From NCBI RefSeq assembly GCF_036346875.1, contig NZ_CP107852.1, positions 4,774,001 through 4,838,000 of the forward strand: a DNA stretch of 64,000 bases, given 5' to 3'. Source of the stretch: Nocardia sp. NBC_00508. Its GTDB lineage: Bacteria; Actinomycetota; Actinomycetes; Mycobacteriales; Mycobacteriaceae. The notes under the pieces were generated by a model that did not search any database, was not told where the DNA came from, and saw only the letters and a program-made list of their open reading frames with translations. Each line of letters begins with the position of its first letter. The stretch's first letter is position 1. This document shows, piece after piece, positions 41,067 to 52,066 of this stretch. A program made the translations under genes and the position numbers.

Positions 41067-42269
41067 GTGGCGTTCGCCGGCTGGGACTGGGGCAGCACCA
41101 CTCACGACGTGACCGTGATCGACGATGCCGGTGGCAAGATCGAACGCTTCCCGGTGCCGCATACTGAAGACGGCATCGCTCGCGCGTTGGCACGGCTGGC
41201 CTGCTACGGCGGGCCCGGTGAGTTGCCGGTGGCAATCGAGACCACCCGCGGGCTGGTCGTGGACCGGCTGCTGACCGCCGGGCATCCGGTGATTCCGGTG
41301 CACCCCAACGCTTTTCATGCCGCTCGCCCCCGTTGGGGCGCCGCCCGCGCCAAGAACGATCCCGGCGATGGGTTCAAGCTGGCCGACTACGCCCGCACCG
41401 ACGGCCACCGGCTGCCGGTACTGGCCCCGACCCTGCCGCAAACGCTCGAACTGCAGGCATTGACCCGTCAGCGCGGCGACCACCTGGGCATGCGCATCGC
41501 CGCGGTCAATCAACTCGCCGCGCTGCTGGACACGCACTGGCCCGGAGGCAGGACGATCTTCGCCAGCCTGCACTCGCCGATCGCGCTGGCGTTCCTGGAC
41601 CGCTACCCGAGCCCGCAGGCCGCTGCTGGGCTCACCGCGGCCCGCCTCGAGGCGTTCTGCCGCCGCCACCACTACAGCGGCCGCCGTCCCGGCACCGAGC
41701 TGCTCGCCCGGCTGCGCGAGGCACCCACATCGGCCAGCAGGCTCGGCGAGCCGGTCATCGCGCAGCTGGTCCGCGCCCAGACCGGGCTCGTCCGCTCGAT
41801 CCAAACCAGCATCGACGCACTCGACGCCGTGATCGCCGACGCTCTCGCCGCACACCCCTACGCCAGATTGCTGGCCGATCTGCCCCGCGTCGGCACACTG
41901 AACCTGGCCCAGATCATCGGCGAGGTCGGCCCAATCCTGGAGCGCGCCAACAGCTTCGATCAACTCGCCGCCGAAACCGGCATCGCCCCGGTCACCCGCT
42001 CCTCCGGCAAAATCCACACCGTCGCCTTCCGCCACGCCACCAACCAGCGAGCCAGACAAGCCTTGGTGACCTGGATCGACAACAGCCGCCGCGCCAGCGA
42101 CTGGGCAGACCAGCGCTACACCGCCGCCCGCGCCCGCGGCCAACGACACCCCCACGCCATCCGCACCCTCGGCCGCGCCTGGCTGCGCATCATCTGGGCT
42201 TGCTGGCGCACCAAAACCTGCTACGACCCCACCAAAAAACAACCGACTCAACAACCGATCGCCGCATAG
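41067..42269 (+). CDS. IS110-family transposase (DEDD recombinase)
   Basis: A 400-residue transposase. The N-terminal RuvC-like DEDD domain is clear: FAGWDWGSTTHDVTVID (first Asp), LPVAIETTRGLVVDRL (Glu) and ARAKNDPGDGFKLADYAR (paired Asp). The C-terminal Tnp_20 domain has GTLNLAQIIGEVGPI and ETGIAPVTRSSGKI, whose serine is the probable nucleophile. The protein looks intact. The GTG at 41067 has a GAGGGAG ribosome binding site 7 bases upstream and gives a start just before the first Asp, so the longer frame from 40980 is discounted. Confidence 0.92.
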   Translation: MAFAGWDWGSTTHDVTVIDDAGGKIERFPVPHTEDGIARALARLACYGGPGELPVAIETTRGLVVDRLLTAGHPVIPVHPNAFHAARPRWGAARAKNDPGDGFKLADYARTDGHRLPVLAPTLPQTLELQALTRQRGDHLGMRIAAVNQLAALLDTHWPGGRTIFASLHSPIALAFLDRYPSPQAAAGLTAARLEAFCRRHHYSGRRPGTELLARLREAPTSASRLGEPVIAQLVRAQTGLVRSIQTSIDALDAVIADALAAHPYARLLADLPRVGTLNLAQIIGEVGPILERANSFDQLAAETGIAPVTRSSGKIHTVAFRHATNQRARQALVTWIDNSRRASDWADQRYTAARARGQRHPHAIRTLGRAWLRIIWACWRTKTCYDPTKKQPTQQPIAA

Positions 42270-42367
42270 GGGTTGACTCAGGGAACTCATGCCTGCACCT
42301 CGCTGACGCTCGGCTCCGGCACGAGCGAGTGCTCGGCTGTGTCGATCGTTCACTCGCTGACGCTCGC

Positions 42368-42865
42368 TCATGTCGCGTCCCCGCGGTGCTGGGCGGCGAT
42401 CCGGGTCAACCGCGTCACGGTCTCCTCGGCGACCGGGAGATCGAGGGCGCTGATCTGTACCGCTCCCGCCGACGACGCGGTGGTCACGGTGACCGTCGCC
42501 AGTCCGAGCAGGCGCTCCAGGGGGCCGCGCTCGGTGTCGACGGTCTGGACTCGCGAGATCGGCGCGACCCGGCTCTCCTGGGTGAGCCAGCCGACTCTGG
42601 TGTACACCGCCTCATCGGTCACCTCCCAGCGGTGCACCGCGTAGCGCCACCACGGCACGACGCCGACGTTCAGCGCGGCCAGCACCAGCGTGACCGAGAA
42701 GATTCCGAGTTGCCAGCCGCGGTGCGCGGAGTCGAGCGCCGCCCACACGATCAGCGCCGCGAGGGGAATCACCCACGCCAGCGTCGCCTGCACGGTCCAC
42801 AGGAGCTTCGCCTTCGGGCTGGGGCGCCAGGCCGGGTCGGCCATGATCGTGCGCGACTGCGACAT
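42368..42865 (-). CDS. PH-domain membrane protein (YdbS-like, bPH_2)
   Basis: A 165-residue membrane protein with two helices (WTVQATLAWVIPLAALIVWAAL and GIFSVTLVLAALNVGVVPW) followed by one bacterial PH-like domain (YAVHRWEVTDEAVYTRVGWLTQESRVAPISRVQTVDTERGPLERLLGLATVTVTTAS). Together with the YdbT-like protein it would form the usual membrane pair. Its stop codon lies exactly at the edge of the IS110 insertion, so the reading frame is intact but the downstream partner gene is now 1.6 kb away. Confidence 0.83.
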   Translation of the reverse strand: MSQSRTIMADPAWRPSPKAKLLWTVQATLAWVIPLAALIVWAALDSAHRGWQLGIFSVTLVLAALNVGVVPWWRYAVHRWEVTDEAVYTRVGWLTQESRVAPISRVQTVDTERGPLERLLGLATVTVTTASSAGAVQISALDLPVAEETVTRLTRIAAQHRGDAT

Positions 42866-43126
42866 GCTGTCATGGTTGCACGATCGCGCACCCGCTGTCG
42901 CAGACCAGCGTCGGCGGACCGGGGCGGCAAGGCGACATCACGGTGCGCCGGGCAGCGCGCACCGGAGCCGCTCCGGAATAGCCTCGGGCACCGCGCAGTT
43001 GTCAACGCTCAACGGCGCCCCGCGTCCAGCGTGGGCGCCGTAGTGAGCGGAGCGTTCGCCCGCGCGGCTGGTCCGCTCCGCCTCACTGTCGAGCACTGGA
43101 GGGAGACAGTTCCGGATGTGTAGCGC

Positions 43127-45727
<2,601 letters not shown>

Positions 45728-46076
45728 CGCGAATCGGCAGCGTCCGAGGTGACGGCGTTGTGCGAAACGTCGTAAGGCGGTGGCCCGCCGTCCGCAACGG
45801 CGGGCCACCTCAGGATTCTCAGCGAAAACGAGTGATTTCGTGAGCACATGGGTAACTCGCCGGGTAGCCCAGAACTCGAGCAGCACCGAACGCAGGACCT
45901 GAACGCGGGTTCTGCGGCATCTACTGGTACCGCCTGAATACCCGGAGAGGCGGGACAACTTTCGCGTGCATAAGGCCACGAGTTAGGGCAGGCTGACCAG
46001 TAGTAACGTGGGGTGTCGGGATAGGGTTTCGCCGGGCGGACTATCCCGCAGGCGAGGACAGACTAGGAGAGCGGCA
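45728..46076. other. Intergenic region between fbiC and the ferredoxin gene
   Basis: About 350 bases with the fbiC terminator at its left end. The remainder should contain the promoter of the ferredoxin gene; no clear -35/-10 pair was recognised and no gene is supported. Confidence 0.5.
45779..45809 (+). terminator. Stem-loop terminator after fbiC
   Basis: A perfect 12-bp stem, GGTGGCCCGCCG at 45779-45790 pairing with CGGCGGGCCACC at 45798-45809, around a 7-base loop. It lies 52 bases after the fbiC stop codon. No T tract. Confidence 0.85.
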
Positions 46077-46400
46077 GTGCCGTACATCATCGCTGAACCG
46101 TGCGTTGACGTGAAGGACAAGGCATGCATCGAGGAATGCCCCGTGGACTGCATCTACGAGGGTGGTCGCATGCTGTACATCCATCCCGACGAGTGCGTGG
46201 ACTGTGGTGCATGTGAACCGGTGTGCCCGGTGGAGGCGATCTTCTACGAAGACGACACCCCGGACCAGTGGAGCGGATACGTCAACGCCAACGTCGACTT
46301 CTTCGACGAGCTGGGTTCGCCCGGCGGCGCCACGAAGGTCGGCAAGGTCGACTACGACCCGCCGTTCATCAAGGAACTGCCCCCGATGGCGAGTGAGTGA
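46077..46400 (+). CDS. fdxA: Seven-iron ferredoxin
   Basis: A 107-residue [3Fe-4S][4Fe-4S] ferredoxin of the FdxA/FdxC type (Rv1177). The first cluster region is CVDVKDKACIEECPVDC and the second is CVDCGACEPVCP, with the expected spacing. The C-terminal part (NANVDFFDELGSPGGATKVGKVDYDPPFIKELPP) is conserved in actinobacterial 7Fe ferredoxins. It carries electrons to partners such as P450s or ferredoxin-dependent enzymes. The GTG at 46077 follows an AGGAGAGC ribosome binding site. The stop is only 8 bases from the chosen dapC start. Confidence 0.95.
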   Translation: MPYIIAEPCVDVKDKACIEECPVDCIYEGGRMLYIHPDECVDCGACEPVCPVEAIFYEDDTPDQWSGYVNANVDFFDELGSPGGATKVGKVDYDPPFIKELPPMASE

Positions 46401-46408
46401 GACCTGAC

Positions 46409-47518
46409 GTGTCACCGCGTGGCCGGGTCAGCGGTCAGCTGCCCGATTTTCCTTGGGACACCATCGCTTCGGTGAAGGTGAAGGCGGCCGCTCATCCCGG
46501 CGGGATCGTCGATCTGTCCGTCGGCACCCCCGTCGACCCGGTCGATCCGCTGATCCGGGCGGCGCTGAATTCGGTCGCCGAAGTGCCCGGATACCCGACC
46601 ACGCACGGCACCCCCGAGCTCCGCGCGGCCGCGGTCGACGCGCTGAAGCGGCGCTACGGGATCACCGGTCTCGATCCGGCGGCTGTGCTGCCCGTGATCG
46701 GCACCAAGGAACTGATCGCCGGACTGCCCCGGTTGCTCGGCCTCGGCCCGGGCGACTTGGTGGTCGTCCCCGAGGTCGCCTACCCCACCTACGAGGTCGG
46801 CGCACTGCTGGCGGGCGCGCAGGTGCTGCGCGCCGATGGGCTGACCCGGCTCGGTCCGCAGACACCCGCGCTGATCTACGTGAACTCGCCGTCCAACCCG
46901 ACCGGCCGGGTGCTCGGCGTCGACCACCTGCGCAAGGTGGTGGCTTTCGCTCGGGAACGCGGCGCGATCGTCGCCTCCGACGAGTGCTACCTGGGACTGA
47001 CCTGGGAGGGCCGTGCGGTCTCCCTGCTCGACCCCGAGGTGTGCGATGGCGACCACACCAACCTGCTCGCGTTGCATTCGCTGTCCAAGACCTCCAACCT
47101 GGCCAGTTATCGCGCCGGGTTCGTGGCGGGCGACCCGGCCCTGGTGGCCGAGCTGCTCGAGGTGCGCAAGCACGCGGGCATGATGGTCCCCTTCCCGATC
47201 CAGGCCGCGATGACCGCCGCCCTGAGCGATGACGCGCATGAGGCGCAGCAGCGCGAGCGGTACCGGGGACGCCGCGAAGTGCTGCGAAAGGCACTGGTTG
47301 AGGCCGGTTTCCGGATCGACCACTCGGAGGCGGGCCTGTATCTGTGGTCGACGCGCGGCGAGCCGTGCCGGACCACGCTGGACTGGCTGGCCGACCGCGG
47401 TATCCTCGCCGCGCCCGGCGACTTCTACGGCCCCGGCGCCGCCGAGCACGTCCGGATCGCGCTGACCGCGACCGACGAGCGTGTTGCCGCTGCGGCCGAA
47501 CGACTTACTGCGGGCTGA
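46409..47518 (+). CDS. dapC: N-succinyldiaminopimelate aminotransferase DapC
   Basis: A 369-residue class I/II aminotransferase, the Rv1178-like DapC, which converts N-succinyl-2-amino-6-oxopimelate to N-succinyl-LL-diaminopimelate. The PLP lysine is K227 in ALHSLSKTSNLASYRAGF; NSPSNPTGRVLG and DECYLGL are the other PLP-fold marks. The GTG at 46409 matches the homologous N-terminus (xLPDFPWD); a GTG at 46397 overlapping the ferredoxin stop is the alternative. The last codons (ERVAAAAERLTAG) are repeated as DNA beyond the stop, described separately. Confidence 0.92.
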   Translation: MSPRGRVSGQLPDFPWDTIASVKVKAAAHPGGIVDLSVGTPVDPVDPLIRAALNSVAEVPGYPTTHGTPELRAAAVDALKRRYGITGLDPAAVLPVIGTKELIAGLPRLLGLGPGDLVVVPEVAYPTYEVGALLAGAQVLRADGLTRLGPQTPALIYVNSPSNPTGRVLGVDHLRKVVAFARERGAIVASDECYLGLTWEGRAVSLLDPEVCDGDHTNLLALHSLSKTSNLASYRAGFVAGDPALVAELLEVRKHAGMMVPFPIQAAMTAALSDDAHEAQQRERYRGRREVLRKALVEAGFRIDHSEAGLYLWSTRGEPCRTTLDWLADRGILAAPGDFYGPGAAEHVRIALTATDERVAAAAERLTAG

Positions 47519-47750
47519 GGGGCGCGGGGTCCGGACCGCGCTGCTCATGACCGGTGAGCGCGTTGCCGCTGCGGCTGAACGATTGACTGCGGGTTGGGGT
47601 GGGGGGTCCGGACCGCGCTGCTCGTGACCGGCGAGGGCGTTGCTGCTGCGGCCGAACGATTCACTGCGGGTTGGGGTCGGCGGTCCGGACCGCGCCGCTC
47701 GTAACTGGCGAGCGAGTTGCTGCGGCGACGGGCCGGCGCACCGCGGGCTG
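47473..47750 (+). repeat. Tandem duplications of the dapC 3' end
   Basis: The last ~45 bases of dapC plus about 32 bases beyond are repeated three more times. The shared GTTGC(C/T)GCTGCGG word starts at 47483, 47562, 47639 and 47716, spacing 79, 77 and 77. The copies also share GGTCCGGACCGCGC(T/C)GCTC. Copy 1 encodes the true C-terminus and stop codon. The others are out of frame with it and with each other, and the last is degenerate. Confidence 0.85.
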
Positions 47751-47883
47751 ATGACCGGGGCGACGAATCCAGTCCGGGGACGATCCGCCTCTGTTCAGCG
47801 ACCGCTGTAGCTGAAATGGCGCGCCGGTGGAACTGGTGTGTCGGCGGACACGCGCGTCGGGCCGGGGGAGCTAGCCTGAAGTT
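47519..47883. other. Intergenic region between dapC and pruA
   Basis: About 365 bases. The first ~230 hold the duplicated dapC tail; the remainder should contain the pruA promoter, with no clear hexamers recognised. No gene is supported. Confidence 0.5.
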
Positions 47884-49518
47884 ATGGACGCTGTCACGGT
47901 TGTCCCCACGCCGAGCAATGAGCCGGTGCATACCTACGCTCCGGGCAGCCCCGAGCGGGAGCGATTGCTCGGCAAACTCGCTGAGCTGTCCGCCGAGCCC
48001 GTCGACGTGCCTCTGGTGATCGGCGGCAAGCACCGGCCGGGCATCGGCGAACGACACGACATCGTCGCGCCGCATCGGCACCGACAGGTGCTGGGGACCT
48101 ATACCGACACCACGCACTCGGAAGCACACGGCGCCATCGACGCCGCTATGGCGGCCGCACCCGGCTGGCGGGCGCTGCCGTTCGAGGAACGCGCCGCAGT
48201 GCTGCTGCGCGCGGCCGACCTGCTGGCCGGCCCATGGCGGGAGACCGTCGCCGCGGCGACAATGCTCGGGCAGTCGAAATCCGCCCAGCAGGCCGAGATC
48301 GACGCGCCGTGCGAACTGGTCGACTTCTGGCGGTTCAACGTGGCCTTCGCGCGCGGCATTCTCGCGGAGCAGCCGCAGTCCAGTGCCGGGGTGTGGAACC
48401 GGATGGACTACCGGCCGCTCGAGGGGTTCGTCTACGCCATCAGCCCGTTCAACTTCACCGCGATCGCCGGTAACCTGCCTACCGCTCCCGCGCTGATGGG
48501 CAACACCGTGGTGTGGAAACCTTCGCCCACCCAGACCTTGTCGGCGTTTTACACGATGCGGTTGCTGGAGGCGGCGGGCCTGCCGCCCGGTGTGATCAAC
48601 ATGGTCACCGGGGACGGGGTGCAGTTGTCGGAGGTAGCGCTGACCGACCCGCGGTTGGGCGGTATCCACTTCACCGGCTCCGCCAAGACGTTCCAGTATC
48701 TGTGGCAGCAAGTCGGCGCGAATATCGGCCGCTACCACGGCTATCCGCGCCTGGTCGGGGAGACCGGCGGCAAGGACTTCATCGTCGCGCACTCCTCCGC
48801 CGATCCGGACGCACTGCGCACCGCCCTGATTCGCGGCGCCTACGAGTACCAAGGCCAGAAGTGCTCGGCGGCCTCCCGCGCCTATATCGCACGATCGGTG
48901 TGGCGCGCGATGGGCGATGACTTCCTGCACGTTGCCGCCGGGCTGAGCTACGGTGACGTCGCGGATCTGTCGAATTTCGGTGGGGCGCTGATCGATCGGC
49001 GGGCTTTCGACAAGAATGTGGCGGCCATCCAGCGTGCCAGGGATGCCGGTCTCACCATTCCGGTCGGCGGCGGCTACGACGACAGTGCAGGCTGGTTCGT
49101 CCGGCCGACCGTCTTCGTCACCGACAACCCCCGCGACGAATCGTTCGCCACCGAGTACTTCGGGCCGATTCTGTCGGTGTACGTCTACGACGACGCCGAA
49201 CCCGGCGCGTACAGCGCGATCCTCGCCGAAGTCGAGTCCGCCGCGCCCTACGCATTGACCGGCGCGGTGTTCGCGCAGGACCGGAACGCGGTCGAACAGG
49301 CCGACGCCGCATTGCGATTCGCGGCGGGCAATTTCTACGTCAACGACAAGCCCACCGGTGCGGTGGTGGGTCAGCAGCCCTTCGGCGGCGCTCGCGCCTC
49401 CGGCACCGACGACAAGGCGGGCTCGCCGCTGAATCTGCTGCGCTGGGTCGCGCCGCGCACGATCAAGGAAACTTTCGTTCCCTCGGTCGAATACCGCTAC
49501 CCGCATATGGACACGTGA
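47884..49518 (+). CDS. pruA: 1-pyrroline-5-carboxylate dehydrogenase
   Basis: A 544-residue aldehyde dehydrogenase that oxidises pyrroline-5-carboxylate/glutamate semialdehyde to glutamate in proline degradation (Rv1187-like). The catalytic cysteine is C327 in YQGQKCSAASRAY, and the general-base glutamate lies in LVGETGGKDF. The NAD-binding SPFNFTAIAGNLPTAPALMGNTVVWKPS segment is conserved. The putB-type proline dehydrogenase usually next to it is missing here; oxygenase genes follow instead. Confidence 0.95.
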   Translation: MDAVTVVPTPSNEPVHTYAPGSPERERLLGKLAELSAEPVDVPLVIGGKHRPGIGERHDIVAPHRHRQVLGTYTDTTHSEAHGAIDAAMAAAPGWRALPFEERAAVLLRAADLLAGPWRETVAAATMLGQSKSAQQAEIDAPCELVDFWRFNVAFARGILAEQPQSSAGVWNRMDYRPLEGFVYAISPFNFTAIAGNLPTAPALMGNTVVWKPSPTQTLSAFYTMRLLEAAGLPPGVINMVTGDGVQLSEVALTDPRLGGIHFTGSAKTFQYLWQQVGANIGRYHGYPRLVGETGGKDFIVAHSSADPDALRTALIRGAYEYQGQKCSAASRAYIARSVWRAMGDDFLHVAAGLSYGDVADLSNFGGALIDRRAFDKNVAAIQRARDAGLTIPVGGGYDDSAGWFVRPTVFVTDNPRDESFATEYFGPILSVYVYDDAEPGAYSAILAEVESAAPYALTGAVFAQDRNAVEQADAALRFAAGNFYVNDKPTGAVVGQQPFGGARASGTDDKAGSPLNLLRWVAPRTIKETFVPSVEYRYPHMDT

Positions 49519-49538
49519 TACGGGATGGCGCGGTAGGC

Positions 49539-50402
49539 CTAAACCAACGGCTTCCCCCGTCGGATCCGGCGGCGCAGGTCGAAAAGATAGGCGTTCATCG
49601 GGAACATCCGTGCCTGCTTGGGCAATCGAGTGTGCACCGCCGCGATGGCCCGGAGCAGCCGATCGAAGCGACGCTGGTCGCGCTCGGTCCAGGTCATGCC
49701 CATCTCGTCGCGCAGGTGCTGGGGTAGCAGGCCGGTGACGACGAAGCGCTGGAGCCCGGCGAAGGCGCGTTGCGTCGGCCGCGACATCATCTTCAGGTCG
49801 ATCAGACCGTCGAAGTAGTCCCGCAGGGCCGGTTCGATGGCACGCTGCTTCAGGCCCTCATCCCAATACCGCTGGAACTCCGCACGATTCGCGGGCCACA
49901 TCTCCGGCCGCATCTGCAGCGTGGTGCCAAGGCGCGCGGCGTAGCGATAGAAGGCGTCGGCGGTGGCAGGGTCCATCGGGCCGTGCATCCGGGTGTAGAG
50001 ATCATCGATGCCCCAGTACAGGCACGCGGCCACCCATAGTTGCAGGTTCGGGTCGAAGGCGTTGTATTTCACCGGGCTCTCGGCGGTCGAGCGCACCGCG
50101 CGGTGGGAGCCGTTGACCGCAGCACGATAGGCGGCGCGTTCGTCGTCCGAACCCAGGAGAGCGACCGCGATGTAGGTCAATGTCGTGCGCAGCCGTTTGA
50201 TCGGGTGCAGGGTGACCTTGCCGCTGTCGACGGTGCTCTCCAGGACACCGCGGCCGACCGGGCGCAGGCTCAGCTGCACGATGACGTTGGCGGTGCCGCC
50301 GAGGAAAGCGGCGATTCCGTCCACGTATTCCGCGACGGTCTCCGGGGTCAGGATCAGGCTCGGATCCGGCTCGTGCTCGGTGGTGCCCAGCGGCGCGGTC
50401 AT
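49539..50402 (-). CDS. MpaB/rubber-oxygenase family protein (DUF2236), copy 1
   Basis: A 287-residue protein of the ER-bound oxygenase MpaB/B' and rubber-oxygenase catalytic family. Conserved pieces are LGGTANVIVQLSLRPVG, a histidine-containing GSHRAVRSTAESPVKYNAFDPNLQLWVAACLYWGIDDLY core that would bind heme, and the C-terminal MTWTERDQRRFDRLLRAIAAVHTRLPKQARMFPMNAYLFDLRRR. The partner gene at 52067 is a clear paralogue. The TetR gene divergently transcribed 170 bases away probably represses it through the TGAGA...TCTCA dyad in between. Substrate unknown. Confidence 0.82.
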   Translation of the reverse strand: MTAPLGTTEHEPDPSLILTPETVAEYVDGIAAFLGGTANVIVQLSLRPVGRGVLESTVDSGKVTLHPIKRLRTTLTYIAVALLGSDDERAAYRAAVNGSHRAVRSTAESPVKYNAFDPNLQLWVAACLYWGIDDLYTRMHGPMDPATADAFYRYAARLGTTLQMRPEMWPANRAEFQRYWDEGLKQRAIEPALRDYFDGLIDLKMMSRPTQRAFAGLQRFVVTGLLPQHLRDEMGMTWTERDQRRFDRLLRAIAAVHTRLPKQARMFPMNAYLFDLRRRIRRGKPLV

Positions 50403-50447
50403 CGTTGACCTCGTCTTTCGGTGTCCGCCCGGACCTGACGTTCGGGC

Positions 50448-50478
50448 AATGAGAAGATTGTGCCCCAACCGTCTCATT
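50448..50478. promoter_or_regulatory. Dyad operator between MpaB copy 1 and tetR
   Basis: AATGAGA at 50448-50454 and TCTCATT at 50472-50478, a perfect 7-bp inverted repeat with a 17-base spacer, in the divergent region. A related dyad lies upstream of MpaB copy 2 at 52935-52962, supporting one shared repressor. Confidence 0.6.
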
Positions 50479-50570
50479 ATCTCGACGGGCTGTCAATGGT
50501 CCCGAGTCGGGTGTGATGGTATGCGATGCTGGAAGTGTCATTGTTTCGCCGACGCGGAGAGGGTGGAGGC

Positions 50571-51203
50571 ATGGCCACGCTGACCAGACTGCTGCCGCTC
50601 GTGCGCAGCGCGGCCCCGGAGGACCGCAATCAGGCCCGAGTGCTGGACGCGGCGTTGGTGGCGTTCCTGGACTTCGGCATCAAGCGCACCAGCATGGTCG
50701 AGGTCGCGCGCCGCTGCGGGCTGTCGCTGGCCACGCTCTACCGGCGCTTCGCCAGCAAATCCGATCTGATCAAGGCCGTCGGGCTGCGGCAGACCCGGGA
50801 GTTCATCGAGGAAGTCGACGCCGCACTGCAACGGCAAGTCGATCGGGACGCGACCGCCGAAGACCAGATCGTCGAACTGTTCGCCGCGTTCATCACCGGC
50901 TTGCGTGGAAACCAGCTGATTCACCGGCTGCTGGCGACCGAGCCCGAACTCGTGCTGCCCTACCTCACCACCGAAGGCGCCCCGGTCATCGAACTCGGGC
51001 GGGACTACCTCGCCGAATTCATCACGCGGCTGCAGCGGGAGGGCAAGCTGCCGGAATACGACCCGGAGCCGTTGGCCGAGATGATCGCCCGCACAGCGCT
51101 TTCGCTGGCGCTGACCCCGCAGACGGTGATCCCGCTCGGCGACGACGCGGCCATCCGGCGGTTCGCGCGCGACCACGTGGTGGTGTCGTTCCGGGTGCCC
51201 TGA
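50571..51203 (+). CDS. TetR-family transcriptional regulator
   Basis: A 210-residue TetR protein. The N-terminal helix-turn-helix reads QARVLDAALVAFLDFGIKRTSMVEVARRCGLSLATLYRRFASKSDLIKAV (about residues 21-70). The all-helical C-terminal domain would bind a ligand. The ATG at 50571 has a GGTGGAGG ribosome binding site. It is divergent from MpaB copy 1 and next to the serine hydrolase gene; the two MpaB genes flank this pair. The dyads upstream of both suggest they are its targets. Confidence 0.88.
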   Translation: MATLTRLLPLVRSAAPEDRNQARVLDAALVAFLDFGIKRTSMVEVARRCGLSLATLYRRFASKSDLIKAVGLRQTREFIEEVDAALQRQVDRDATAEDQIVELFAAFITGLRGNQLIHRLLATEPELVLPYLTTEGAPVIELGRDYLAEFITRLQREGKLPEYDPEPLAEMIARTALSLALTPQTVIPLGDDAAIRRFARDHVVVSFRVP

Positions 51204-51225
51204 CGCGCGTCCGGATCGGCGCGGG

Positions 51226-51942
51226 TCAGCGGAAGTGCGGGAGCCCGCTCGTCATCGCGCCGAGCGCGGCGAGGACGTCGGCGGTCTGCTCGGCCGCGGT
51301 GCCGCGGGTGTGCGCCGTCACCGCGAAGCCGTTGCCGAAGGACGCCGAGGCGACCTCCGGCTCACCGAAATCCGACCAGCCCCATTTGGTGCCGAGCACG
51401 AACGGCCAGCGCGCGGTGCCCCAATCCTGTTCGGTGCCGTCCTGGGCCATCGAACCCGCGGCGGCCATCCACTCGAAGATCGGCGATCCGGGGTCATTGC
51501 GCAGTTTGGCGGCGAGGAAGTCGGACACGTCCGCGGCGCTCGTCGCCCCCGCGCCCCAAGTGGGACCGGGAACCGTCTCGGTGAGGCCGTACTCCTGGGC
51601 GATCGCGGCGACCGCTTGTGGATACTTGGCCTCCATCATGCTGGCCGCCCCGTCATCGGAATAGCGGATCATCCGCTCGGCCAAGTCGCGGTCGGCGGCC
51701 GAACCGTCCCCGTGGCGCAGGGCGTAGTCGGCCATGAACAGCTTGACCAGCGACAGGCTCGAGCGCGATTCGTGTTCATTGGCGGTACCCCATCCGATAC
51801 CGAAGGTGGTGCGCACGGAGATCGCGGTGCGAGACGGCACCGCCGCCTGGTCGGTCTGCTCCGGCTCGGCCCCCGCGACCGGTGCGAACAGTGCCAGGCA
51901 CGCGCCTGCGACGAGCGCGGTCGTCGTCATTCGATAGCCCAT
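51226..51942 (-). CDS. Exported serine hydrolase, class A beta-lactamase-like
   Basis: A 238-residue exported protein with a signal peptide (MTTTALVAGACLALFAPVAGA). The active-site triad motifs of penicillin-binding fold enzymes are recognisable: SLVK with S64/K67, SDD (S95-D96-D97, in place of SDN) and GTKWG (184-188, in place of KTG). The protein is short for a functional beta-lactamase and similar proteins are often uncharacterised hydrolases; beta-lactam hydrolysis cannot be claimed. The ATG at 51942 has a GGAGGAGAG ribosome binding site. It lies between the TetR gene and MpaB copy 2. Confidence 0.7.
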   Translation of the reverse strand: MGYRMTTTALVAGACLALFAPVAGAEPEQTDQAAVPSRTAISVRTTFGIGWGTANEHESRSSLSLVKLFMADYALRHGDGSAADRDLAERMIRYSDDGAASMMEAKYPQAVAAIAQEYGLTETVPGPTWGAGATSAADVSDFLAAKLRNDPGSPIFEWMAAAGSMAQDGTEQDWGTARWPFVLGTKWGWSDFGEPEVASASFGNGFAVTAHTRGTAAEQTADVLAALGAMTSGLPHFR

Positions 51943-52066
51943 CTCTCCTCCTGGCTCGCTGGGTGCGCATCGGCCGCAAACTCGGGACAAACCTGCGAAT
52001 CGGACAGCTGCAGGAGCGATTGCCCAATGATTGCCGGAATGAAACGGCGGATCCGGTCCGGTCGCC

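Larger units (their letters stand above)
40820..42371 (+). mobile_element. IS110-family insertion sequence
   Basis: An IS110-family element separates the YdbS-like and YdbT-like genes. The 11-base word CGCTCGCTCAT occurs at 40820-40830 and again at 42361-42371, so the inserted segment is about 1541 bases, the usual size for IS110. It contains the transposase gene and a roughly 235-base non-coding left part. No terminal inverted repeats were seen, as expected. The exact ends are uncertain because the 90 bases after the transposase resemble the left flank imperfectly. Confidence 0.75.

Noticed and set aside
40827..42371. 514-codon minus-strand frame across the IS element
   Set aside because: It is the antisense of the IS110 transposase; the ATG at its 5' end merely overlaps the ydbS stop codon.
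51226..51942. Beta-lactamase resistance gene
   Set aside because: The fold motifs are present but SDN and KTG are replaced by SDD and GTKWG, and the protein is short; beta-lactam hydrolysis cannot be claimed.
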